A stretch of DNA of 64,000 nt from Paenibacillus sp. JNUCC32 (GCF_014863545.1 NZ_CP062260.1:4597001-4661000); one strand, 5' to 3'; positions 28,732 through 38,470 are shown, counted from the first letter of the stretch. Program-made: numbers and translations. Notes: generated by a model from the sequence alone, not told the origin.

Positions 28732-30959
28732 GGAATGGCATCCTCCCAGACGGATTTCAAAGCCTCCACGGATTCTTCCAGCGCAGAAGCACCGTTAATG
28801 TTAATGCTAAGCTTGTTTCCGCCGACTACGCCAAGCGCGGTAAAAGGAACGCCCGCTTCTTGCAGGAGCTTCTCCAGCGCATTCTTGTGATCAGGAGACG
28901 CGGACAGCACGATCCGGGATTGGCTCTCGCTGAACAGCGCCACGTCGTTGCGCAGATCGGTTGCCCATTTCACGCTCGCGCCGATGCCGCCGCTGATGCA
29001 GCTTTCCGCAAGCGCTGCTGCAAGTCCGCCCTCCGACACGTCATGCGCGGATTGGACCAGACCCGATTGGATGGCTTTCAGTACGCCGCCGAGCAATTTC
29101 TTCTCGGTATCCAGGTTCAGCTCCGGCGGTCTTCCTTCCGACACTCCGTGCAGGATCGCTTGGAACTCGCTGCCCCCCAGTTCGGCACGGGTATCGCCCA
29201 GAACGTAGATGGCATCGCCCTCCGCCTTGAAGGCTTGCGTCGTAATATGATCCGTATCATGGATCAGGCCGACCATGCCGACAACCGGCGTCGGATAAAT
29301 CGCGCCTTTGGCATTCTCGTTGTAGAGGCTGACGTTTCCGCCGATGACCGGCGTTTCAAGCTCACGGCAAGCTTCCGCCATGCCGTCCACGGCTTTTTCC
29401 ATCTGCCAGAAAATTTCCGGCTTCTCCGGGCTTCCGAAGTTCAGGTTATCCGTAATTGCCAGCGGTTCGGCACCGGAGCACACGATATTGCGCGCCGCTT
29501 CGCTGACCGCGATTCTGCCGCCGAGCTCAGGGTCGAGGTAGACGTAACGACCGTTGCAGTCCGTTGTCATCGCCAGGGCTTTACGCGTTCCATGTACCGT
29601 TACGACGGCTGCATCCGAGCCCGGACGAACGGCCGTGCTGGTGCGAACCATGTAATCGTATTGGTTGTAGACCCATGCTTTGCTCGCAAGGCTTGGCGAA
29701 GCGAGCACCTTCTTGAGGGCGCCGCCCAAGTCCTTCACTTCTTCATAACGGAGCGTATCCACCGCAGCCTGCTCTTGATAATAAGCCGGTTCTTGAGATG
29801 GTTTGTTATAGATCGGGCACTCGTCGACCAGTGCTTTAACCGGCATGTCGCCAACCACCTCGCCGTGGTGGATCAGCTTCAGGCGGCCATCGTCCGTTAC
29901 CTTGCCGACTTTGGCGCAGATAACGCCCCAGCGCTCGAAGATTTCGCGCGCTTGCGCTTCATGCTTCGGCTCAACGACGAACAGCATGCGCTCCTGGGAT
30001 TCCGACAGCATCATTTCATAAGGCGTCATGCCCTCTTCGCGCTGAGGCACCTGATCCAGGTACAGCTCAAGACCGTTGCCTGCTTTACTTGCCATTTCTG
30101 CACTGGAGCAAGTCAATCCGGCTGCGCCCATATCCTGAATGCCCAGCACGATGCCGGAATCGATCAGCTCAAGGCAGGATTCCATCACGAGTTTCTCCAT
30201 GAACGGATCGCCGACCTGAACGGCCGTACGGTTCGCTTCGGATTCCTCCGTCAGTTCTACGGAAGCGAAGGTCGCGCCATGGATGCCGTCGCGGCCAGTT
30301 GGTGGCCCGACATAGAAGACCGGATTGCCTACCCCTTTTGCAACGCCGCGCTGAATCTTGTCATGGTCGATAACGCCTACGCACATCGCATTGACCAGCG
30401 GATTGCCTTCGTAGCTCTCGTCGAATACCACCTCGCCGCCTACCGTCGGGATTCCGATGCAGTTTCCGTAGCCGGCTATGCCGGATACGACGTGTTCGAA
30501 CAAATATTTAACGCGATCGCTCTCCAGCTTGCCGAAACGAAGCGAGTTCAGTATCGCTACCGGTCTTGCCCCCATGGAGAAAATATCGCGGATTATGCCG
30601 CCTACGCCCGTAGCTGCGCCTTGGTAAGGCTCTACAGCGGAAGGGTGGTTATGGCTTTCGATTTTGAATACGACCGCTTGGTTGTCGCCGATATCGACGA
30701 TCCCTGCGCCTTCGCCCGGACCCATCAGGACGCGCGGGCCGCTTGTCGGGAAGCGGCGAAGCAGGGGCTTGGAGTTTTTGTAGGCGCAGTGCTCGGACCA
30801 CATGACGCTGAATACGCCGATTTCCGTGTAATTCGGCTTGCGTCCCATGAAGGAACAGATCAGCTCATACTCGCTGTCCGAAACTCCCATTTGCTTGTAA
30901 ATCTGATGCTCTGCGATCTGTTCTGCCGTCGGTTCCTTAACGGACGTTTGCTGCGCCAT
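28716..30959 (-). CDS. purL: FGAM synthase, large subunit
   Basis: PurL is the ATP-dependent synthase of the PurLQS complex, converting FGAR to FGAM with ammonia from PurQ. I place the start at the ATG at 30959 (747 residues, [14 protein letters not shown]) behind GGAGGG. An upstream in-frame start would lie deep in purQ and lacks a site. [10 protein letters not shown], the [20 protein letters not shown] active-site segment and the later [16 protein letters not shown] are the family marks. The length is the short, Gram-positive form lacking the glutaminase domain. It overlaps purQ by 23 bases. Confidence 0.97.
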   Translation of the reverse strand: MAQQTSVKEPTAEQIAEHQIYKQMGVSDSEYELICSFMGRKPNYTEIGVFSVMWSEHCAYKNSKPLLRRFPTSGPRVLMGPGEGAGIVDIGDNQAVVFKIESHNHPSAVEPYQGAATGVGGIIRDIFSMGARPVAILNSLRFGKLESDRVKYLFEHVVSGIAGYGNCIGIPTVGGEVVFDESYEGNPLVNAMCVGVIDHDKIQRGVAKGVGNPVFYVGPPTGRDGIHGATFASVELTEESEANRTAVQVGDPFMEKLVMESCLELIDSGIVLGIQDMGAAGLTCSSAEMASKAGNGLELYLDQVPQREEGMTPYEMMLSESQERMLFVVEPKHEAQAREIFERWGVICAKVGKVTDDGRLKLIHHGEVVGDMPVKALVDECPIYNKPSQEPAYYQEQAAVDTLRYEEVKDLGGALKKVLASPSLASKAWVYNQYDYMVRTSTAVRPGSDAAVVTVHGTRKALAMTTDCNGRYVYLDPELGGRIAVSEAARNIVCSGAEPLAITDNLNFGSPEKPEIFWQMEKAVDGMAEACRELETPVIGGNVSLYNENAKGAIYPTPVVGMVGLIHDTDHITTQAFKAEGDAIYVLGDTRAELGGSEFQAILHGVSEGRPPELNLDTEKKLLGGVLKAIQSGLVQSAHDVSEGGLAAALAESCISGGIGASVKWATDLRNDVALFSESQSRIVLSASPDHKNALEKLLQEAGVPFTALGVVGGNKLSININGASALEESVEALKSVWEDAIPCLMN

Positions 30960-31626
30960 GAGTATCCCTCCATGCCTGTAATATGGATGTAAACATTGCT
31001 TTACCGTCATCCGAGCCGAGCAGGCTGCTCACCGCGCGCTCCGGATGCGGCATCATGCCGATCACGTTGCCGCGCTCGTTGCAGATGCCCGCGATATCCT
31101 CGATCGAGCCGTTCGGATTGTCTTGATACGTAAATACGATTTGCCGGTTGTCCCGGAGCTTTTGAAGCGTTTCTTCATCACAGTAATAGTTGCCCTCGCC
31201 ATGCGCGATCGGAATGACAATCTCTTGTCCCTCCGCGTAATCGCGGGTAAACGGCGTTGTATTATTGTTCACTTTAAGCACCGTGTCATGGCAGCGGAAT
31301 TTCATCGAATCGTTGCGCCGCAGGGCTCCCGGAAGGAGTCCGGCTTCCGTCAAGATCTGAAATCCGTTGCAAATGCCCAGAATATACTTGCCCTCTTCCG
31401 CCGCTTTCGCCACTTCGTTCATGACCGGGGCGAACCGGGAAATCGCACCACACCGCAGATAATCTCCATAGGAGAATCCGCCGGGTACCAAAATACAATC
31501 GTATGGGGAAAGGTCCGTTGCCGTATGCCATACATAATCCACCGGCTGACCGATCGTCTCTTCTACCGCCTTATAGCAGTCAATGTCACAGTTGGAGCCA
31601 GGAAAGACCAGCACTGCAAATCTCAT
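30937..31626 (-). CDS. purQ: FGAM synthase, glutaminase subunit
   Basis: PurQ hydrolyses glutamine and passes ammonia to PurL. The ATG at 31626 (229 residues) follows GGAGGG. The class I amidotransferase triad is visible: Cys in [11 protein letters not shown], and His and Glu in MMPHPERAV near the C-terminus. [12 protein letters not shown] is typical at the N-terminus. It lies four bases after purS and overlaps purL, so purS-Q-L are made together. Confidence 0.97.
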   Translation of the reverse strand: MRFAVLVFPGSNCDIDCYKAVEETIGQPVDYVWHTATDLSPYDCILVPGGFSYGDYLRCGAISRFAPVMNEVAKAAEEGKYILGICNGFQILTEAGLLPGALRRNDSMKFRCHDTVLKVNNNTTPFTRDYAEGQEIVIPIAHGEGNYYCDEETLQKLRDNRQIVFTYQDNPNGSIEDIAGICNERGNVIGMMPHPERAVSSLLGSDDGKAMFTSILQAWRDTHGAANVR

Positions 31627-31630
31627 TGGT

Positions 31631-31876
31631 TTAGCCCTCCAATTCATAACGGTAGTTCTCTACCACCGTATTGGCCAGAAGCTTCTCGCACATTTCTTTC
31701 ACTCGCAGCTCGGCTTCCTCACGGTTGTCCGTACCCAGCTCAAGCTCCATATATTTACCGATCCGCAGGCTCTCCACTTCCTTGTACCCAATCGAATGAA
31801 GCGCCCCCTGCACCGCTACCCCTTGAGGGTCCAATACGCTCTGCTTAATCGTGACGTAGACCTTTGCTTTCAACAT
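31631..31876 (-). CDS. purS: FGAM synthase, small bridging subunit
   Basis: PurS (81 residues) links PurL and PurQ in the Gram-positive complex and helps channel ammonia. [17 protein letters not shown] at the start and VRVGKY-like [11 protein letters not shown] are typical. GAGGAGG lies eleven bases before the ATG. Position between purC and purQ is the standard Bacillus order. Confidence 0.96.
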   Translation of the reverse strand: MLKAKVYVTIKQSVLDPQGVAVQGALHSIGYKEVESLRIGKYMELELGTDNREEAELRVKEMCEKLLANTVVENYRYELEG

Positions 31877-31925
31877 TGTATCCTGTTCCTCCTCGGTATA
31901 TATGAATGAAATGGTTTATCAAAGC

Positions 31926-32816
31926 TTACAGGCTAACACCCGTGATTCGGCTGTAAATATCGCTGTAGCGGCGGGTCGTCTCCTCCACCACGGCTTGCGG
32001 CAGCGGATCCGGCTCACTGTTCTTATCCCAATCGGACGAAGCAAGATACGTGCGTACCGGCTCCTTATCCATACTGTCGATCTCAATGTCGAGCGCATAA
32101 TTCTTCTCATCCCAGAAACGGGAGGAATCCGGCGTGAAAATCTCGTCGATCAGAACGATCTCTCCGTCGATCAATCCGAACTCAAACTTGCAATCGGCCA
32201 AAATAATGCCTTGCTTACGGCAGTAATCGCGGGCAAACTTGTACAGCATCAGGCTTTTGTCCTGCAGCTGCAATGCCAGTTCCTCGCCGACAAGCTCCTT
32301 CATGCGGGAAAGCGGGATGTCCTCGTCATGACCGACATCGTTCTTGGCCGCCGGCGTGAAGATCGGCTCCGGAAAGGCCTCGTTCTTGCGCAGGCCCTCC
32401 GGCAGCTGAATGCCGTTGACCTCCCCCGACGACTGATACTGCCTCCAGCCTCCGCCGGTGATGTACCCGCGCACGACGCATTCGATATCGATGCGCTCGG
32501 CCCTCCGGCACACCATGATGCGTCCGTCCAGCAGGTCCTTGTCCTTGACGGCATCGCCCAGCAGGTTCACGTCGGTATGCACGACATGATTGCGGATTAG
32601 CTGCTCCGTTTGTTCGAACCAGAAGGCGCTCAGCTTGTTCAGCACGGTTCCTTTAGCCGGCACGGGCGGCTCCAGCACATAGTCAAAAGCGGAAATACGG
32701 TCGGTTACTACGATGAGTACGTGCTCGCCCAGGTCGTACAATTCACGAACCTTGCCCTTGTACAGCAGCGGTACGTTGACCAGATGAGTGGCGGTCGATA
32801 ATGCCGGTAATGTCAT
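31926..32816 (-). CDS. purC: SAICAR synthase
   Basis: PurC condenses CAIR with aspartate using ATP. The 296 residues include LLYKGKVRELYDLG, VTDRISAFDYVL, ECVVRGYITGGGW and the metal-binding LIDEIFTPDSSRFW. This is the longer PurC form (about 290 residues, as in yeast and many Paenibacilli), not the 240-residue Bacillus subtilis form. GGGGAGG upstream supports the start. The gap to purB carries a hairpin repeat. Confidence 0.96.
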   Translation of the reverse strand: MTLPALSTATHLVNVPLLYKGKVRELYDLGEHVLIVVTDRISAFDYVLEPPVPAKGTVLNKLSAFWFEQTEQLIRNHVVHTDVNLLGDAVKDKDLLDGRIMVCRRAERIDIECVVRGYITGGGWRQYQSSGEVNGIQLPEGLRKNEAFPEPIFTPAAKNDVGHDEDIPLSRMKELVGEELALQLQDKSLMLYKFARDYCRKQGIILADCKFEFGLIDGEIVLIDEIFTPDSSRFWDEKNYALDIEIDSMDKEPVRTYLASSDWDKNSEPDPLPQAVVEETTRRYSDIYSRITGVSL

Positions 32817-32861
32817 GTGTTCCTCCCCTTAGACTAGAGATTGTCTGCCTGTCATCACTAC

Positions 32862-33066
32862 GAATGCGGATTATTTTTCCGATCTCTGTTGCCCCCAGAT
32901 TTCTGTTACATAAGATTTAATGGTTGAAATCCGGGGGCAGCATATGCTTTCGATGCTAGCTTTCCGATGGAAATCTTTCAGGAGACCGCTATCGCTTCTC
33001 CAAAACAATTCCGCCTTCTCCGTTGTAGAAATTGAATTTCTCTAGATCTTTTATGAATGCGGATTA
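32862..33066 (+). repeat. Dispersed hairpin repeat, copy B, inside the purine operon
   Basis: It lies between purB and purC. CGATCTCTGTTG leads into a hairpin TGCCCCCAGATTTC/GAAATCCGGGGGCA (32890-32903, 32926-32939; 13 of 14 paired). After about 37 extra bases comes GGAGACCGCTATCGCTTCTC, matching the other copies. The 12-bp direct repeat GAATGCGGATTA flanks it (32862-32873, 33055-33066), as an insertion would leave. The operon message reads its complement. Confidence 0.7.
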
Positions 33067-33080
33067 ATTTGGTATCTTAA

Positions 33081-34376
33081 TTACTCCAGTCCCAGCTTGG
33101 CAAAAATCGTATCCACATGCTTCAGATGCCAGCTTGGATTGAAGGCATCTTCGATCTCTTCGGCGCTGAGCACCTCGGTGATCTCAGGCGTGGATTCCAC
33201 GATCTCGCGGAATTGACGCTGCTCTTCCCACGCCTGCATGGCGCGTGGCTGAACGGTGTCGTACGCTTGCTCGCGGCTGAAGCCCTTGTCGATCAGCTTC
33301 GTCAGGATCCGGCCGGAGAAAGGAACGCCATATGTGCGGGCCATGTTGCGCTTCATGTTCTCCGGGAAGACCGTCAGGTTCTTCACGATGTTGCCGAAGC
33401 GGTTCAGCATGTAGTTCAGCAGCATCGTAGCGTCCGGCAGGATGATACGTTCTACCGAGGAGTGGGAAATATCCCGCTCATGCCAGAGCGACACGTTCTC
33501 GTAAGCGGAAACCATGTGGCCGCGAATGACGCGGGCAAGGCCCGAGATGTTCTCCGAACCGATCGGATTCCGTTTATGCGGCATTGCGGAGGAACCCTTT
33601 TGTCCTTTGGCGAATGCCTCTTCTACTTCGCGAACCTCACTCTTCTGGAGCGCGCGTACTTCGGTAGCGAATTTCTCGAGCGAAGTAGCGATAAGGGCAA
33701 GCGTCGCCATGTATTCCGCGTGACGGTCACGCTGCAGCGTCTGGGTCGAGATCGGCGCCGCCTTCGTGCCGAGTTTGCGGCAAACGAATTCTTCGACCGA
33801 AGGATCGATATTAGCATACGTGCCGACAGCACCCGAAATTTTGCCGTACTGCACGCCGTCAGCCGCATGGCGGAAACGCTCCAGATTGCGGATCATTTCT
33901 TCATGCCACAGCGCCATTTTCAAGCCGAAGGTCGTCGGCTCTGCATGCACGCCATGCGTTCTGCCCATCATCGGGGTATGCTTGTAAGCCAGTGCTTTCT
34001 CTTTCAAAATACCGATAAAGCGCAGGATGTCCTGCTCCAGAATATCGTTGGCTTGCTTGAGCAGATATCCCATCGCGGTATCCACCACATCCGTCGAAGT
34101 CAAGCCGTAGTGGACCCATTTGCGCTCCTCGCCAAGGCTTTCCGACACCGCACGGGTAAAAGCGATGACATCATGGCGGGTTTCCTGCTCGATTTCGTAA
34201 ATCCGATCTATATTGAAGGTCGCATTCTGGCGAAGCTTAACGGTGTCCTCCTTCGGAATGACGCCAAGGTCGGCCCATGCCTCGCATGCGCACAATTCCA
34301 CTTCCAGCCATGCTCTGAACTTGTTCTCCTCGGTCCAAATCGCCCGCATTTCCGGTCTGCTGTAACGTTCAATCAT
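33081..34376 (-). CDS. purB: Adenylosuccinate lyase
   Basis: PurB acts twice, releasing fumarate from SAICAR and from adenylosuccinate. The 431 residues contain the fumarase-superfamily signature [16 protein letters not shown] (around residue 262), the catalytic-His segment [10 protein letters not shown], and the substrate-binding [12 protein letters not shown]. The ATG lies four bases after the purK stop, with AGGCAGG upstream, so the two are coupled. Confidence 0.97.
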   Translation of the reverse strand: MIERYSRPEMRAIWTEENKFRAWLEVELCACEAWADLGVIPKEDTVKLRQNATFNIDRIYEIEQETRHDVIAFTRAVSESLGEERKWVHYGLTSTDVVDTAMGYLLKQANDILEQDILRFIGILKEKALAYKHTPMMGRTHGVHAEPTTFGLKMALWHEEMIRNLERFRHAADGVQYGKISGAVGTYANIDPSVEEFVCRKLGTKAAPISTQTLQRDRHAEYMATLALIATSLEKFATEVRALQKSEVREVEEAFAKGQKGSSAMPHKRNPIGSENISGLARVIRGHMVSAYENVSLWHERDISHSSVERIILPDATMLLNYMLNRFGNIVKNLTVFPENMKRNMARTYGVPFSGRILTKLIDKGFSREQAYDTVQPRAMQAWEEQRQFREIVESTPEITEVLSAEEIEDAFNPSWHLKHVDTIFAKLGLE

Positions 34377-34379
34377 CGT

Positions 34380-35567
34380 TTAATCCTGCCTCCAAATATT
34401 AGTTTTCTCTACCCATTCGAGCGCGTCATCGACGTCCCCGCACAAGAGGTTGATATGTCCCATCTTGCGGTTAGCCTTCGCCTCGCTTTTGCCGTAAAGA
34501 TGAAGCTTGGGCACAACGCCGAGAGACTCTGCAAGCGCGTCGTGCTCTCCAAAACGCCGTACCGCTTCCTCCAGATGCTGCCCCAGGAGGTTCACCATGA
34601 CGACCGGGCTCAGCAGCGTCGTATCCCCGAGCGGCAGATCGCAAATCGCTCTCACATGCTGCTCGAATTGAGAGGTTGAGCATGCCTCCATCGTGTAGTG
34701 CCCCGAGTTATGCGGACGAGGTGCAAGCTCATTCACGAACAACTCCCCCTCCTCGGTCACAAACATCTCGACGGCCAGCAGGCCAACAGCTCCCAAACCT
34801 TCAGCCACGCGTTCCGCGAGCTGGCATGCTTTGCGCTTTACTTCGCTCGGCACGCGCGCAGGCACAATCGACAAGTGCAAAATATTGTTGACGTGCACGT
34901 TCTCTGCCGGCGGGAAGCTCTTCACGATGCCGCTGGGCGTACGCGCCGCAATGACGGAGATCTCGCATGCGAACTTGACGAACTTCTCCAATACCAGCTC
35001 AGTCCCGCTGGCAGCCAGCTCCTTGTAAGCCGATTCGAGTTCATCTTCGCTGCGGAGAACCGCTTGCCCTTTACCATCATAACCTCCCGTGGCGGTCTTT
35101 AGCACGCATGGAAGTCCAAGTTCGGAGGCGGCGGACAACAAATCTTCCAAGCTTGTTATTTCACGATACGGTGCAACCGGCACGCCGGCCGCTTCGATCG
35201 CGGCCTTCTCGCGCAAGCGGTGCTGCGTAGTGTACAGCAGCTTGCTTCCCTGAGGAACATAAGACTGCTCCTCCAGAAGCTGGGCCACGCCCGCATCGAC
35301 ATTTTCGAATTCGTAGGTAATGACATCGGCCTTCGCCGCGAGCTGCCGGGCAGCCTCGACGTCGTCGTAACGGGCCGTAACCTGCTCGGCCATCTGGCCG
35401 AGCGGAGAGTTTGGCGTCGGATCAAGGGTGACAAACGAATATCCCATCCGGATTCCGTCCAGCGCGATCATTCGTCCGAGCTGCCCGCCGCCGAGTACGC
35501 CAATGACGGAACCCGGCAAAAGCTTTCTGCCGGATGCTCGCATCTGCTGTGCTCCGTTCTCCATCAT
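34380..35567 (-). CDS. purK: N5-carboxyaminoimidazole ribonucleotide synthase
   Basis: PurK carboxylates AIR to N5-CAIR with ATP and bicarbonate. It is an ATP-grasp enzyme of 395 residues: [17 protein letters not shown] near residue 20, [19 protein letters not shown], and [17 protein letters not shown]. The first ATG overlaps the purE stop (ATGA). Two adjacent ATG codons make the exact start uncertain by one residue. Confidence 0.96.
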   Translation of the reverse strand: MMENGAQQMRASGRKLLPGSVIGVLGGGQLGRMIALDGIRMGYSFVTLDPTPNSPLGQMAEQVTARYDDVEAARQLAAKADVITYEFENVDAGVAQLLEEQSYVPQGSKLLYTTQHRLREKAAIEAAGVPVAPYREITSLEDLLSAASELGLPCVLKTATGGYDGKGQAVLRSEDELESAYKELAASGTELVLEKFVKFACEISVIAARTPSGIVKSFPPAENVHVNNILHLSIVPARVPSEVKRKACQLAERVAEGLGAVGLLAVEMFVTEEGELFVNELAPRPHNSGHYTMEACSTSQFEQHVRAICDLPLGDTTLLSPVVMVNLLGQHLEEAVRRFGEHDALAESLGVVPKLHLYGKSEAKANRKMGHINLLCGDVDDALEWVEKTNIWRQD

Positions 35568-36049
35568 AGGTTATCGCTGCTTTCCAGCACTTCGTCCCGG
35601 ATCCGGTCCCGGCGCGCTTGCACTCTTTCGCGAATCCCTGCATCCGAGGTGCCCAGAATTTGGGCTGCGAGCAACCCGGCGTTCGTGGCTCCGGCTTTGC
35701 CGATCGCTACGGTTGCCACCGGAATGCCCCCTGGCATCTGTACGATCGACAGCAATGAATCCAGACCCTTCAACGCTTTCGATTTAACCGGAACGCCGAT
35801 GACCGGCAGCACCGTTTTCGAAGCGACCATCCCGGGCAGGTGCGCAGCTCCGCCGGCTCCGGCGATAATGACGCGAAGCCCCCGGCCCTCCGCTTCCTCG
35901 GCATAACGGAACATCAGGTCCGGCGTCCGGTGAGCGGATACGACTTTTTTCTCATAAGGAATTTCAAGCTCGTCTAGCACCTGGCATGCATGGGACATCG
36001 TATCCCAATCTGATTGGCTTCCCATAATGACTCCTACTTGTGCTGTCAT
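35564..36049 (-). CDS. purE: N5-CAIR mutase
   Basis: PurE moves the carboxylate of N5-CAIR to give CAIR. The 161-residue protein has the family phosphate-binding start [14 protein letters not shown], the [10 protein letters not shown] loop, and [20 protein letters not shown] before the ATG supports the start. It is the first gene of the operon, and its leader holds the guanine riboswitch. Confidence 0.97.
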   Translation of the reverse strand: MTAQVGVIMGSQSDWDTMSHACQVLDELEIPYEKKVVSAHRTPDLMFRYAEEAEGRGLRVIIAGAGGAAHLPGMVASKTVLPVIGVPVKSKALKGLDSLLSIVQMPGGIPVATVAIGKAGATNAGLLAAQILGTSDAGIRERVQARRDRIRDEVLESSDNL

Positions 36050-36095
36050 GAGTTACCCCCGCTTTCTGCGAAATTCGACATTCATATGACTGCTG

Positions 36096-36144
36096 AAAAA
36101 AAAGTCCGATCCCGTAAACACAAAGTTCTGTGCAGGTCTCGGAC
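36096..36144 (-). terminator. Riboswitch-controlled terminator of the purine operon
   Basis: On the minus strand GTCCGA (36144-36139) pairs with TCGGAC (36109-36104). An inner CACA/TGTG helix and eight U residues complete the terminator. It lies between the aptamer and purE, so guanine binding should favour this structure and stop transcription. Confidence 0.85.
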
Positions 36145-36253
36145 ATACAAGGATTACGAACGCTGCCGCCTGCGTCAAGCGGAAGAGTCTTGCGCATCCG
36201 CCGCCTAAGAAGCAAACATGAAGCCAAGCCCCGTCGTTGCCGCACCGTTTGTA

Positions 36254-36331
36254 TTCCTTCGTAGTCCGAAAATTTACGGTTTTCGGGTAGAGACTTCCGG
36301 GCCATATCCCCGGCTTTATACGAGACATATT
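36254..36331 (-). ncRNA. Purine riboswitch, guanine type
   Basis: The minus strand carries the purine aptamer landmarks in order: TCGTATAAAGCCGGGGATAT, GGCCCGGAAGTCTCTACC, CGAAAACCGTAAATTTTCGG, and ACTACGA. The loop-loop hairpins P2 (CCGGG/CCCGG) and P3 (CCGAAAA/TTTTCGG) are complete. The specificity base in GACTACG is C, which pairs with guanine or hypoxanthine; the adenine class has U. It resembles the switch of the Bacillus subtilis pur operon. Confidence 0.93.
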
Positions 36332-36380
36332 CAATTTCATCAATCATGCTTCATAAGTTATTTTGAACCTCAACATCCTC

Positions 36381-36410
36381 AGTTTATCAATTTCTGACAC
36401 CTAATGTCAA
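36381..36410 (-). promoter_or_regulatory. Purine operon promoter
   Basis: TTGACA (36410-36405) and TAAACT (36386-36381) are 18 bp apart. Initiation near 36374 would give a leader of about 320 bases containing the aptamer and terminator. Confidence 0.8.
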
Positions 36411-36413
36411 CCT

Positions 36414-36457
36414 AAACACGAACAATCGGATTTATAGAAAAAATAATGTTCGTATCT
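36414..36457. promoter_or_regulatory. Pair of inverted PurBoxes (PurR operator)
   Basis: AAACACGAACAAT (36414-36426) and, on the other strand, AGATACGAACATT (36457-36445) each fit the PurBox core CGAAC with AT-rich sides, with 18 bp between them. In Bacillus, PurR binds such inverted pairs next to the -35 and is released by PRPP. So the operon has two layers of control. Confidence 0.82.
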
Positions 36458-36572
36458 GGCAAGTGAGCATGCAGCAGCAAAAACTTCCTGGAGACTGCGG
36501 GCTTTAAAAGGCGTGGCAAATGTCGGACATGAATAGCTGTAAGCAGTACATGTTGAGCAATTGGCAGCGCTG

Positions 36573-36707
36573 CGCTGACGCATCGTGATTCCGATCGCTG
36601 TTAAACACGGGAAACTGGATTGAACTATAATGGAGGTTTCCCGTGTTTAAAGGCGAACGCTGGCGCTTCTCCATCCACGATTCGTCCGCTCCGCTGGAGT
36701 TTCTTCA
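36573..36707 (+). repeat. Dispersed hairpin repeat, copy D, with a different stem
   Basis: CGCTGACGCATCGTG and CCGATCGCTGTT lead into a perfect 15-bp hairpin TTAAACACGGGAAAC/GTTTCCCGTGTTTAA (36601-36615, 36636-36650). AAAGGCGAACGCTGGCGCTT and ATTCGTCCGCTCCGCTG follow. The flanks match copies A and C, but the stem shares no sequence with their C-rich stems. The rest of 36458-36925 shows no gene I can support. Confidence 0.78.
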
Positions 36708-36925
36708 ATGAAGAATTTTATGCTGCTGCATTGAGGGTAAGGGAAAAGTGTTATCGCAGAATAAAATAAGACCGTATTCTGCTCTTTCATTCATTACTTG
36801 CAAGGAAGATGGGGGCGAGTGTCGAAATCTTATCATCCGACGTGACTATGAAATACGACAAAATATCTAATCAGACATTTATATTTGGATGTCACTAAGC
36901 AGAATCTATTTCTAAGGAGGAACCA

Positions 36926-37537
36926 ATGGCTATCTATTTCGTAAGGCATGGTCAGGACGAAGAAGGATATCGCGGAGGATGGAGCCAGCGCGGGCTCACC
37001 GATGAAGGGATCAGGCAAGCGGAGAAGCTGGGGCAGTACTTGAATGAACACAAGCATGAATTTAATATCCAGCGGATCATTTGCAGCGATCTGCAAAGGT
37101 CTTGTCAGACAGCCGCAATCATTGCTGATAAACTTAGCCTGCCGCTGATCGGCTCCGAGGAATGGCGGGAGACCAACAACGGTCTGCTCGCTGGAATGCC
37201 CCACGCATTAGCGGAAGAGAAATTCCCCGGGATGTATTTTTCCAGCTTACGGATGGACGAGAAATACCCTGGAGGTGAGAGCCCGCTAGAAAATTTCCAG
37301 CGGATCAAGGATACCTTCACCAAACTATGCCAGGATCAGGAATCGGCGGATCATCATGAGAACGTACTGGTTGTCACACACGGGGGAGTGATCAACATCA
37401 TTTATCATCTAATTAAAGATACGGCTTGGACCAATAAGAATCCGTTCTTCCCGGCGGCGAACACCGGGCTGCACCGAATCGAGTATCGCGACGGGCGTTG
37501 GGAGCTTACCATCGAGAATGCCACCCCTCACTTATAA
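36926..37537 (+). CDS. Histidine phosphatase family protein (phosphoglycerate mutase-like)
   Basis: This 203-residue protein has the catalytic FVRHGQD at residues 5-11 (phospho-His), SDLQRSCQTA as the second arginine segment, an acid in the EEWRETNNG region, and VVTHGGV with the second catalytic His near residue 152. AAGGAGG lies six bases before the ATG. Members dephosphorylate sugar phosphates or other small esters; the substrate is unknown. It is one of the few plus-strand genes and stands alone. Confidence 0.9.
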   Translation: MAIYFVRHGQDEEGYRGGWSQRGLTDEGIRQAEKLGQYLNEHKHEFNIQRIICSDLQRSCQTAAIIADKLSLPLIGSEEWRETNNGLLAGMPHALAEEKFPGMYFSSLRMDEKYPGGESPLENFQRIKDTFTKLCQDQESADHHENVLVVTHGGVINIIYHLIKDTAWTNKNPFFPAANTGLHRIEYRDGRWELTIENATPHL

Positions 37538-37568
37538 TCGAGCATCGTACATTCACGTCATGCCTGTT

Positions 37569-37847
37569 CTACCGCTCCCCATGCTTGATGGCATCTACAT
37601 ATTGTTTGGCTTCAACCAGAGACAATCCCAATTCTTCCCTTACGGTTTTAATCGCTTTAATATCCTGCCCTTCCTGCAGCAGCCGTTTGACTTCCGCAGG
37701 CACCGGCGGCTCGGGTATTCCTAAATGGCTTGCGATTTGGTTCAACGCGGCCTGCTGCCGTTTCATTCGCTTCTCTATGGCCGTCATTCGGCTTGAAGCC
37801 ATAAGTCCGACCAGAACGACCAAGATGATAAGAAGTATAATTTCCAT
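37569..37847 (-). CDS. Small membrane protein with ribosomal L7/L12-like C-terminal domain
   Basis: I use the ATG at 37847 (92 residues), which follows AAGGAGG by five bases. Residues 1-20 (MEIILLIILVVLVGLMASS) form one membrane helix, then a charged helix. The C-terminal 40 residues (EVKRLLQEGQDIKAIKTVRE, then LGLSLVEAKQYVDAI) copy the helix pattern of the L7/L12 C-terminal domain. This is not the ribosomal stalk protein. Its partner and role are unknown; a membrane-linked protein-binding module is plausible. Confidence 0.82.
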   Translation of the reverse strand: MEIILLIILVVLVGLMASSRMTAIEKRMKRQQAALNQIASHLGIPEPPVPAEVKRLLQEGQDIKAIKTVREELGLSLVEAKQYVDAIKHGER

Positions 37848-37898
37848 AGGACCTCCTTTGACCAAATAATCACGAACACCCAACATGAACTGCGCTAT

Positions 37899-37960
37899 AA
37901 GAAAAAAATCGATCGACGTATCTCATAAGAAGATAGACCGCATTTGACGATTTTTTTCTT
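37899..37960. other. AT-rich two-way hairpin upstream of the L7/L12-like gene
   Basis: AAGAAAAAAATCG (37899-37911) pairs with CGATTTTTTTCTT (37948-37960). Inside, TATCT/AGATA (37919-37923, 37931-37935) makes a second short stem. It may be a terminator in both directions or a protein site for the gene starting at 37847. Confidence 0.5.
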
Positions 37961-38005
37961 GCGAGATCAGGAGGGTGAGTCGACTGAAGTGTATACGTTC
38001 CTATC

Positions 38006-38030
38006 AAAAAGGGACGCCTTCGCGTCCCTT
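38006..38030 (-). terminator. Terminator of the universal stress protein gene
   Basis: GGGACGC (38011-38017) pairs with GCGTCCC (38022-38028), flanked by AA/TT, with five U residues on the minus strand. It starts six bases after the stop codon. Confidence 0.87.
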
Positions 38031-38035
38031 CCACA

Positions 38036-38470
38036 TTATTTTACGACAAGTACCGGAATCGTTGCATGCTGCACCACGTTATGGCTGACACTGCCCAGCA
38101 CGAACTCGCGGATGCCGCCAAGACCGCGGCTGCCGATGACAATCAGGTCACTGCCGTTCTGATCCGCATACTCCAGGATGACCTCGGCCGGAGGACCCTG
38201 GATCATCTCCACTTGACCGTTAACGCCCGAATTCTCGATCCGCTCGCGGATTTCCTCCGTCGTCTGCACGGCCAGATCGTAAACATCTTTATTGAGTGAA
38301 GCTGGAATCGGGGCAAGCCCTTCCCCAACGAAGAAGCGAGGAAAATCGTAAGCATGAATGACATCCAGCGTCGCTCCCGGCGTTACCTTGGCAAGTTCCA
38401 CTGCACGTCCGAGCGCTTTATTCGCTGCTTTGGAGCCGTCGTAAGCTAGAAGAATTTTAGTAAAAAGCAT
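38036..38470 (-). CDS. Universal stress protein, UspA family
   Basis: The ATG at 38470 (144 residues, MLFTKILLAYDGS) has AGAGGTGG five bases upstream. The fold marks are LLAYDGSKAANKAL at the start and the ATP-binding loop GSRGLGGIREFVLGSVSHNV near residue 112, so it probably binds ATP. UspA proteins are induced in stationary phase or stress. A palindrome in its promoter (38523-38538) may be the control site. Confidence 0.93.
   Translation of the reverse strand: MLFTKILLAYDGSKAANKALGRAVELAKVTPGATLDVIHAYDFPRFFVGEGLAPIPASLNKDVYDLAVQTTEEIRERIENSGVNGQVEMIQGPPAEVILEYADQNGSDLIVIGSRGLGGIREFVLGSVSHNVVQHATIPVLVVK

Noticed and set aside
28860..30992. Very long open frame (about 710 codons) on the plus strand opposite purL, with similar long frames opposite purB, purH and others
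   Set aside because: They mirror strongly supported pur genes on the minus strand, have no ribosome sites and give low-complexity His/Arg/Gln-rich proteins. They are shadows caused by codon bias.
36254..36331. Adenine-type reading of the purine aptamer
   Set aside because: The discriminating base in GACTACG is C, which selects guanine.
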